Assembly (NCBI RefSeq): GCF_020521235.1
Contig: NZ_BLAY01000001.1
Coordinates: 1 to 64,000 of the forward strand
DNA: 64,000 nucleotides
From: Microseira wollei NIES-4236
GTDB taxonomy: Bacteria > Cyanobacteriota > Cyanobacteriia > Cyanobacteriales > Aerosakkonemataceae
Reading direction: 5' to 3'
In this document: positions 58,847-64,000 of the stretch, in pieces
Layout: each line of letters begins with the position of its first letter
Numbering within the stretch: the stretch's first letter is position 1
Made by a program: the position numbers and the translations under genes
The notes under the pieces: generated by a model
Told to the model about the DNA's origin: nothing
What the model saw: the letters and a program-made list of their open reading frames with translations, nothing else
Databases searched by the model: none

Positions 58847-58892
58847 GGCAGCTCCTATCGGGATTCCACCTGTAACGAATGGGAAAAAACGT

Positions 58893-59034
58893 TAACCCAA
58901 GTTGCTAGTTATAACTATCATGGGTTGCTCGCATTGCTAATCGCTAATTGCTAATTGCTCGTGGTAATACCAGCCATTAGCTATTAGCAATTAGCTATTA
59001 GCAGCCTTAAAAAGATAACTAGCAACTTGCGTTA
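58893..59034. repeat. 142-bp MITE-like element, family TAACNCAAGTTGC
   Basis: Arms are TAACCCAAGTTGCTAGTTAT (58893-58912) and ATAACTAGCAACTTGCGTTA (59015-59034). The interior (AACTATCATGGGTTGC, then heptamers) closely matches the inner element at 29657-29812. It separates the receiver and fasciclin genes. Confidence 0.9.
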
Positions 59035-59047
59035 TCTATGGGTTTCC

Positions 59048-59452
59048 TTACGCAGGAATCAACACTGTGTCAATGATGTGGATGACACCGTTATCAGCAC
59101 CAACATCTGGTGTTGAAACGGTAGCATCATTCACTTTGACACCACCATTTTCAGCGTCAATTTTCACATCTGAACCTTCAACTGTTTTGGCTGACTTCAG
59201 CTTAACTACGTCAGATGCCATCACCTTGCCTGAGACGACATGATACGTCAGGATTTTTTTGAGTTTTGGAATATCCTTAAGCAATGCGTCTACGGTGCCT
59301 TCTGGAAGCTTAGCAAATGCCTCATCAGTGGGCGCAAAGACGGTGAATGGCCCAGCACCTTTGAGAGTATCTACCAGTTTGGCAGCCTTGATTGCAGCAA
59401 CCAGGGTGCTGAAGGAACCAGCTTTAACAGCAGTATCAACAATATCAGCCAT
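59048..59452 (-). CDS. Fasciclin (FAS1) domain protein
   Basis: The 134-residue protein is a single FAS1 domain. It has the H1 motif [17 protein letters not shown], the YHVVSGK segment and the H2-like [15 protein letters not shown]. No signal peptide is visible, unlike most FAS1 proteins, so it may be cytoplasmic or exported by another route. FAS1 proteins often mediate adhesion, and some algal FAS1 proteins bind carotenoids. The location two genes from ocp is therefore notable. It should be monocistronic, with the MITE-like element behind it. Confidence 0.9.
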   Translation of the reverse strand: MADIVDTAVKAGSFSTLVAAIKAAKLVDTLKGAGPFTVFAPTDEAFAKLPEGTVDALLKDIPKLKKILTYHVVSGKVMASDVVKLKSAKTVEGSDVKIDAENGGVKVNDATVSTPDVGADNGVIHIIDTVLIPA

Positions 59453-59703
59453 GTATTTCCCTAGTTTTGTGGAATCTGTTCACAACGTTTAGTATGACAT
59501 CTTGCTCTTAGAAATGATGTTTGACTAAGCGTTTGATTGGCGTATAAGTTGTATAGGTTGTACTGAATAGATTTAAATCGTTACAAAACCAGACAAAACC
59601 TGAAAATACCTGATTTAAATATCTGCCTTTGGGGTGAAGAACATATGGTATTTATTTATTAAGGGGTAGTCAATACTGATTGATAATCTCTCATTATAAT
59701 TAC

Positions 59704-59800
59704 CGCAAGATTCACCATTTATTGGCAGTTTATCTCCAAGCAACAGCAAGTGCTACAACTCTAGTATGATGCTAATCAACTCATCGACTGCTTTAACTAT
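59704..59800 (+). pseudogene. NACHT C-terminal relic, 5' part
   Basis: Translated: W-Q-F-I-S-K-Q-Q-Q-V-L-Q-L-stop-Y-D-A-N-Q-L-I-D-C-F-N-Y. It aligns with QWHFTTEQQQVLQRYYDANQ and LLIDCLN of the NACHT protein at 51964-54261. It carries an in-frame stop and ends abruptly where the tnpB element begins. Upstream DNA (59453-59703) is AT-rich and shows only weak further similarity. Confidence 0.8.
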
Positions 59801-61209
59801 TGGTGGGGGTTTGGGGGAGGCTATAAGTCCGACGCTGTAATCTCCGATGAGCGCGTGGGATACATGGACATCCCCCAAGCAAATTTTATCCGGTCAAGCC
59901 CGGTAAAATTTGCAACTATCCAGAACACCCTGATCAAAAAGTGAATATAATAATAAGAGGAGGTAAAAGCAATGCAACATCAAGCCGTCAAAGTCAGACT
60001 GTATCCGACAACTGAACAAAAAGAGATACTAGTTCAACACTTTGGCTGTTCTCGTTGGTGGTGGAATTATGCACTTAACCTGTGCATTGAAACCTGCAAG
60101 GCAACGGGCAAAGGCTTGACTCAAGCTGGATTAAATAAGTTTTTACCAAAGCTCAAACAAGAGAAGGAAACTGAATGGCTTTCTGAGTGCTATTCTCAGG
60201 TTTTGCAAGCTACTACGCTCAATTTGGTGACGGCTTACAAAAACTTCTTTGAGGGTAGGGCCAAATACCCTAGATTCAAAGCCAAGAAAAATAAGCAGTC
60301 AATTCAGTATCCCCAGTCAGTCAAAGTTGTTGATGGCTGCCTGAAGCTGCCCGGTCGTGTCGGCATTATTAAAGCCAGACTACATCGACCAATTCAGGGA
60401 ACAATCAAGACTGTAACCATCAGCATGACCCCATCAGGGAAGTATTATGCTTCTGTGCTGATGGAGTCAGAGGGCGACAATCCAATAACCAACGCAGAAG
60501 GAAAAGTAGCAGGAATTGATTTAGGGCTTAAGGATTTTGCCATTGTTAACGATGGCAGCAAGACCTCTAAATACGCGAATCCTAAGCATTTAGCAAAACA
60601 CGAACGTAATCTTCAGCGGAAACAGCAAAAATTAGCCAGAAAGGAGAAAGGTAGCAAGTCAAGAGATAAGGCACGAAAATTAGTCGCTAGGGTTCACGAA
60701 CGAGTATCAAATGTCCGTCAAGACTACTTACATAAGCTGTCCTTGAAGCTGGTTGACGATAACCAAGTCATCGTAGTCGAAAGTCTCAATACTAAGGGCA
60801 TGGTTCGGAATCATAAACTAGCCAAAGCAATTTCTGATGTCGGCTGGGGAATATTTGTCAATTTTCTCTCATACAAATTAGGCCGCAAAGGCAAGGTATT
60901 GGTAGAGATTGACCGATGGTTCCCTAGCTCAAAACTCGGCTCGAATTGCCACTATCAAGTGGATGAGATGCCGCTAGATGTTAGGGCTTGGATTTGTCCA
61001 AGTTGCGGCACTCACCATGACAGAGATGGCAACGCCGCCATCAATATCAGAGCAGAAGGGATCAGAATGCTTAAGGTCTTGGGAACCAGGACTGCTGCTG
61101 ATGGAGGGGATGTGAGTCCGAAGCTTGGATGCAAGTCTAAGCTGACAAGGGTCCCCCGCGAAATCAGAAGCCTACGCTGTACTCTCTGAGTCAGCGTAGG
61201 TAGTTCACT
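59801..61209 (+). mobile_element. IS200/IS605-family element with tnpB only
   Basis: This element occupies the gap within the NACHT relic. The right end shows the family hairpin CCTACGCTG (61171-61179) with CAGCGTAGG (61192-61200), followed by TAGTTCAC. A GGGGAGGC/GCCTCC-poor left end with hairpins (AAATTTTATCCGG and CCGGTAAAATTT, 59881-59910) precedes tnpB. No TnpA is present, so movement would need a helper. The left boundary is set only by loss of NACHT similarity. Confidence 0.75.
59972..61189 (+). CDS. tnpB: TnpB RNA-guided nuclease-type protein (IS605 OrfB)
   Basis: The 405-residue protein has a helix-turn-helix N-terminus and a RuvC-like nuclease: GIDLGLKDFA (first Asp), VVESLN (Glu) and HDRDGNAAINI (last Asp), all intact. 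The zinc finger is damaged: the usual C-x-x-C-G of the first knuckle reads SKLGSNCHYQ, while the second knuckle CPSCG is intact. TnpB proteins use an RNA from the element's right end to cut DNA; that guide would overlap the 3' end of this gene. AGGAGG lies 10 bases before the ATG. Confidence 0.92.
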   Translation: MQHQAVKVRLYPTTEQKEILVQHFGCSRWWWNYALNLCIETCKATGKGLTQAGLNKFLPKLKQEKETEWLSECYSQVLQATTLNLVTAYKNFFEGRAKYPRFKAKKNKQSIQYPQSVKVVDGCLKLPGRVGIIKARLHRPIQGTIKTVTISMTPSGKYYASVLMESEGDNPITNAEGKVAGIDLGLKDFAIVNDGSKTSKYANPKHLAKHERNLQRKQQKLARKEKGSKSRDKARKLVARVHERVSNVRQDYLHKLSLKLVDDNQVIVVESLNTKGMVRNHKLAKAISDVGWGIFVNFLSYKLGRKGKVLVEIDRWFPSSKLGSNCHYQVDEMPLDVRAWICPSCGTHHDRDGNAAINIRAEGIRMLKVLGTRTAADGGDVSPKLGCKSKLTRVPREIRSLRCTL

Positions 61210-61215
61210 AGTAAT

Positions 61216-61331
61216 ATCATGTCTGGTTAATTAGTCATCATTGGAGTGCGAGCGTCTGGCTCGCGAGTGGGGGAGTGCAAGCGAGCGTCTCGCTCGCACT
61301 TCAAAATTATAAGCAATCAACCGGACTTGAT
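61216..61331. repeat. 116-bp MITE-like element with ~23-bp imperfect ends
   Basis: ATCATGTCTGGTTAATTAGTC (about 61216-61236) is complementary, with about six mismatches, to the right end at 61309-61331 (AAGCAATCAACCGGACTTGA). The interior GTGCGAGCGTCTGGCTCGC is a dispersed palindrome. It sits directly between the tnpB element and the second part of the NACHT relic. Confidence 0.7.
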
Positions 61332-61429
61332 CTAACTGGGAATTCACAACGGCAATTCGGCAAGAAATTGAAGCTACGTTGCTGTTACCTCAAAAGGAAC
61401 TGGAAGATCGGGGATGGCAAGGAGATTAA
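61332..61429 (+). pseudogene. NACHT C-terminal relic, 3' part
   Basis: In frame from about 61334, N-W-E-F-T-T-A-I-R-Q-E-I-E-A-T-L-L-L-P-Q-K-E-L-E-D-R-G-W-Q-G-D-stop aligns with NCEVTAGVRQEIEAALLLPQ and KELEEREWQ of the NACHT gene's end. It continues the relic at 59704-59800 after the inserted DNA. Its stop TAA overlaps the ribosome site and start region of the next gene. Confidence 0.85.
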
Positions 61430-61430
61430 A

Positions 61431-62207
61431 TTGTTAGATCGCTCATTTGGGTTTTACGGCATCGCTTTTTTTGGAATTATTCTGTTACGGTATTTTCTGG
61501 TGGCGGGGGGAACCTATTTGTTCTTTTATGCACCATTTAGTCAGTCTTTTATTAACGATAATCTGCGGCATCAGTCTCCCTCCTGGCGATCGATTCAACG
61601 CGATATTCAACTTTCTATTCTCTCGGCGGGGGTGTTTGCACTGGCGGCGGCATTCATCCTGTCAGGATACAGTTGGGGTATTACCCGCTTATACAGCCAC
61701 GCTCAACAGTATGGGCTGTGGTATTTAGGTGTTAGTTATGGCGGGGTGTTGGTTCTCCAGGATGCCTATTTTTATTTCACACATCGATTGTTTCACCATC
61801 CGTCACTCTTTCCCTGGTTACACCAGGGGCATCACCGATCGCGCTATCCTACCCCGTGGACCTCGTTTGCCTTTGACCCATTAGAAGCGATCGTTCAATC
61901 ACTTTTCCTGGTTGGTATCGTCTTTGTGATACCGCTGCATTTCATCACTTTGATTGCGGTACTCACTACCATGACAGTTTGGGCGGTTTTAAACCACCTC
62001 GGGATCGATCGCTTGCCCTCTTCATTTCCCCACCATTGGTTGGGTAGGTGGTTTATTGGGCCTGCCCATCATTCGATTCATCATCTCAAATACACCGTGC
62101 ATTATGGGCTATATTTTACGTTTTGGGACAAACTTCTTGGCACTCAAGACCCAAATTATGAGCAGAAGTTTGGTGAGCATCGGACGAGTAAAGTCGATGA
62201 ACCTTAA
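61431..62207 (+). CDS. Sterol desaturase/fatty acid hydroxylase-family membrane protein
   Basis: The 258-residue protein starts at TTG 61431 (LLDRSFGFYGIAFFG; GGAG is 7 bases upstream). A longer frame from 61275 only reads through the repeat and NACHT relic. It has four hydrophobic spans and the histidine clusters HRLFHH, HQGHHRS and HHSIHH of di-iron hydroxylases. Substrate could be a lipid, sterol-like compound or carotenoid. Only one base separates it from the relic's stop, so the two genes were once probably translationally coupled. Confidence 0.85.
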   Translation: MLDRSFGFYGIAFFGIILLRYFLVAGGTYLFFYAPFSQSFINDNLRHQSPSWRSIQRDIQLSILSAGVFALAAAFILSGYSWGITRLYSHAQQYGLWYLGVSYGGVLVLQDAYFYFTHRLFHHPSLFPWLHQGHHRSRYPTPWTSFAFDPLEAIVQSLFLVGIVFVIPLHFITLIAVLTTMTVWAVLNHLGIDRLPSSFPHHWLGRWFIGPAHHSIHHLKYTVHYGLYFTFWDKLLGTQDPNYEQKFGEHRTSKVDEP

Positions 62208-62279
62208 CTCGTACATCTTCAGTGCTGAAGCGCCAATCAATGCACTTGGCGTTTGCGTCTAGCGCCCGGTCGCTATAAT

Positions 62280-62313
62280 GGTAGGGACTGAAGTCCCTAC
62301 TACAAACTTTTAA
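62280..62313. repeat. GTAGGGACT palindromic repeat
   Basis: TAGGGACTGAAGTCCCTA (62282-62299) with CTACAAACTTTTAA belongs to the same family as copies at about 51411-51445 and 56501-56525. Confidence 0.8.
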
Positions 62314-62463
62314 GTGCGCTTCACCCAGTCGGGTGATTTTTTGATTAATATTCTAAGCTGGTGCGATGAAAATAAATTTAGCAAAAGTTTACAAACTTTT
62401 TTGCGGAAAAAGCCTAACTTGGGTTTAAAGAATAAACTAACAGATCGCGCTTGGCTCAAAATT

Positions 62464-62661
62464 ATGACATTAATGCATAAATTCAATCACAACCCGGCAT
62501 TGAAACTGACTCTAGCCGCAGTTGGGTCACTGTTATTTTTAACTCCATCGGTTAAAGCAGCGATCGCACTACAAGATCTGATGAGATTCCATTGGTTACA
62601 GCGTCCAATCTGCGATCGCGCTTTCTGGGTACTAGACCAAAATCTCGTTGGTTACGGGTAA
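62464..62661 (+). pseudogene. Possible remnant of an exported protein (signal peptide only)
   Basis: The frame MTLMHKFNHNPALKLTLAAV then GSLLFLTPSVKAA resembles a complete signal peptide with an AA cleavage end. The rest (about 30 residues) is antisense to the toxin gene at 62552-63046 and does not look like a protein. It is probably the 5' end of a gene cut off by rearrangement. Low certainty. Confidence 0.3.
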
Positions 62662-63046
62662 CGACTGTGGCATTAAGAGATAATGCGATACCATCTTCGA
62701 TGGTTGCCAAGGGCATCGCAGCTATTCGCATATCTTTTTGGAGGCGATTTTTTCGCAGGGGAGGATTCTCTTTCAGCAGGTGTTTGAGACAGTCATCAGC
62801 TAGGGGTGTGAAGTCTAGAATCTCAACTGTTTGGAGATATTTGACGGTTGTCCAAAGTTTTGAGTAGAGTGCGGGGAGATTATGCACTGCTGAGGGATCG
62901 TTAATTCTGCCAATCCAGCCGTTGAAAAGTTCTTGAACCGTAATTACCGTCACAGCAATTTGATGTAGAGAAGCGTTGGCGGTAACTTGGGGATGATTGC
63001 AAAGAATTAGTGAAACATGGTCAGTATCGAGAATATATCGAGACAC
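62552..63046 (-). CDS. vapC: VapC-like PIN-domain toxin with altered C-terminus
   Basis: The protein is about 164 residues from GTG 63046 (MSRYILDTDHVSLIL); a TTG at 63055 is also possible. PIN-domain acidic residues are present in ILDTDH, QELFNG, KDMRIAA and TRNQRDF. These toxins cleave RNA. Family members usually end soon after NxRDFxxVPGLxxEDW. Here, after RDFGLVP, the sequence changes to RKRDRRLDAV (around a HIP1 octamer) and runs on, so the C-terminus was rewritten. The partner antitoxin just upstream is frameshifted. Confidence 0.75.
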   Translation of the reverse strand: MSRYILDTDHVSLILCNHPQVTANASLHQIAVTVITVQELFNGWIGRINDPSAVHNLPALYSKLWTTVKYLQTVEILDFTPLADDCLKHLLKENPPLRKNRLQKDMRIAAMPLATIEDGIALSLNATVVTRNQRDFGLVPRKRDRRLDAVTNGISSDLVVRSLL

Positions 63047-63058
63047 ACTAAGCAACCT

Positions 63059-63446
63059 CTACAAGTAGTATGAGGAGTCAACTTCAGTGTCATCATCTGA
63101 GGTTCGCTCGGCTCGAATTTCATCCATGATTTCCTGAAAATCTGGATCGTCTTGAAAGACACCAGCAAATTGCATCCAGGTAGGTGGTGAAGCGTCAAGT
63201 GGCACATTCGGTGGAAATAGCTTCGATGTGGCTGAGTCTTTCTAAAAAGGTGGCTTGCAGTTGGGCGTAGACGCGAAGCGGCTTGTCGTCAGACATCGCT
63301 TCTTCTCGTGTTTGTGCTTCGACGCGAAAGTTGGGAAACTCAAAGATAGATGCGACAAATTGACCATTTTTGAGGGTTTCTACTAGGAGTGTCACCTTCA
63401 GGTTTGCCGATGGCTGGGATTGCGGTACATTTAGATTGATGACCAT
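63059..63446 (-). pseudogene. Antitoxin gene broken by a frameshift and a repeat insertion
   Basis: The first frame (63195-63446) reads MVINLNVPQSQPSANLKVTL then LVETLKNGQFVASIFEFPNF and ERLSHIEAIS before stopping. A +1 frame continues VPLDASPPTWMQFAGVF, DDPDFQEIMDEIRAERTSDD and SYYL to TAG at 63059. I recall these as the two halves of one antitoxin that pairs with this PIN toxin. The first half also holds DDKPLRVYA, encoded by a dispersed repeat (GCGTAGACGCGAAGCGGC). The second half might still be made from GTG near 63197. Confidence 0.6.
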
Positions 63447-63622
63447 GTTTAAAACACTTTAAGTGTCTTTCTCATTGTACCGTAGTCAATCCAGTAGGGT
63501 GAGATGCCTAGGTTGGGCTACGCCTACGCATTTGCTATTTCGGCGATCGCTTGACTTTTATGTAATGGCATAAATGCCTTTAATGTTTACGGAGCATAGC
63601 TTAGAGCTTTTCTTAGTGCCAT
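63447..63622. other. Intergenic, no gene seen
   Basis: It contains GGTTGGGCTACGCCTACGC and a HIP1-like GGCGATCGC, both dispersed repeats. No terminator with a clear T run was found after the probable hypX. Confidence 0.5.
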
Positions 63623-64000
63623 TCATTGCAGGTCGTTACAATTACAGGGTGTTTCATTGCATGAAATTTTAAAAACAAAGCGATGCCGTGCTTTATGGTA
63701 TTTATCGTCACCATAAAAATTTACATACATATTTTTTAGCTCATCTTTTCTATATAAATTCAAAGACTTGCTTGATTCATCAATGCCACGTTGTTCTGAT
63801 TTTTTATTTAATATCTGCTGCAACGATACATTATCTGAAATAAGTAGCTGGGTAAGATTTTTTACCTGTGCATAAAAAAGTGCATGATTATTGTCAAGTA
63901 CTTTATCTACCAAGCCAAGTTGTAAAGCATAATTAGCACTGATAGGTAAACACTGTTCAGTTAGCTCTATCGCTTTTTCATTGCCAACTCGCTTGGGTAA
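63623..64000 (-). CDS. C-terminal part of a HypX/HoxX-like protein (partial)
   Basis: The frame is open from the window edge: 125 codons end at 63623. LPKRVGNEKAIEL and ANYALQLGLVDKVL are typical of the crotonase (enoyl-CoA hydratase-like) fold. LYRKDELKNMYVNFYGDDKYHKARHRFVFK resembles the conserved C-terminal tail of HypX/HoxX, which makes CO for the NiFe hydrogenase active site. The rest of the gene is outside the window, so the alternative of another crotonase-family protein stays open. The 3' end has low GC compared with neighbours. Confidence 0.55.
   Translation of the reverse strand, partial: LPKRVGNEKAIELTEQCLPISANYALQLGLVDKVLDNNHALFYAQVKNLTQLLISDNVSLQQILNKKSEQRGIDESSKSLNLYRKDELKNMYVNFYGDDKYHKARHRFVFKISCNETPCNCNDLQ

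Noticed and set aside
61275-61430. Longer N-terminus for the sterol-desaturase-family protein
   Set aside because: The added 52 residues translate a terminal-repeat element and, in the wrong frame, the NACHT relic; TTG at 61431 with a GGAG site is better.

Overview
The window is chromosomal DNA from a filamentous cyanobacterium, probably of the Oscillatoria/Microcoleus/Arthrospira kind. The evidence is photosystem I genes (psaF, psaJ, psaL), an orange carotenoid protein with an allophycocyanin paralog, a probable 8-vinyl reductase (BciB) and many HIP1 octamers (GCGATCGC). There is also a heavy load of interspersed repeats typical of large cyanobacterial genomes: TAATTGC and TAGCCAT heptamer arrays, and short terminal-inverted-repeat elements. 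The genus is inferred, not shown.

Layout. 1-840: amplified palindromic repeats. 0.9-5.5 kb: an ABC-type binding lipoprotein, an integrase relic near tRNA-Pro, a GNAT acetyltransferase, an ACT-domain protein and an alpha/beta hydrolase. 5.7-16.9 kb: signalling genes, namely an REC-GGDEF-EAL protein, an REC-histidine kinase and a 2672-residue hybrid kinase. 17-20.8 kb: tsaD, psaF, two tandem psaJ genes, psaL and gmk. 21-27 kb: a class II ribonucleotide reductase gene (nrdJ) interrupted by a group II intron with its own reverse transcriptase, a roughly 250-nt probable group I intron, and an intein. 27.2-29.4 kb: FMN-binding oxidase-like protein, cysE and a secreted protein. 30-35.4 kb: a three-gene operon of a zinc-ribbon/PstS-like membrane protein, a vWA membrane protein and a large tubulin/FtsZ-like protein. 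35.8-41 kb: bciB, hicBA, then a glycine-zipper protein, an HNH nuclease, a nuclease-TPR protein and a restriction-like protein. 41.8-51.4 kb: fatty acid desaturase, rsmB, TerB-like protein, Psb35-like protein, a class A penicillin-binding protein, an exported protein and a radical SAM protein. 52-54.3 kb: a NACHT (NLR-like) ATPase. 54.3-59.5 kb: two oxidoreductases, then a photoprotection group (apcA paralog, OCP, degenerate receiver, fasciclin). 59.7-64 kb: a broken second NACHT copy split by a tnpB element, a sterol-desaturase-family protein, a damaged toxin-antitoxin pair and the 3' part of a probable hypX.

Two themes stand out. First, mobile and repetitive DNA is woven into genes rather than only between them. 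nrdJ carries three kinds of self-removing element, two of them within ten codons of the catalytic NPCGE motif. rsmB, the radical SAM gene, the PBP gene, the giant kinase and an exported protein carry in-frame copies of sequences found elsewhere as intergenic repeats or low-complexity DNA. Second, several clusters look like functional modules of unclear role. The clearest are the PstS-like/vWA/tubulin-like operon, the glycine-zipper/HNH/nuclease-TPR cassette and the OCP/ApcA/receiver/fasciclin group.

All assignments come from reading the sequence and from family knowledge; no database search was run.
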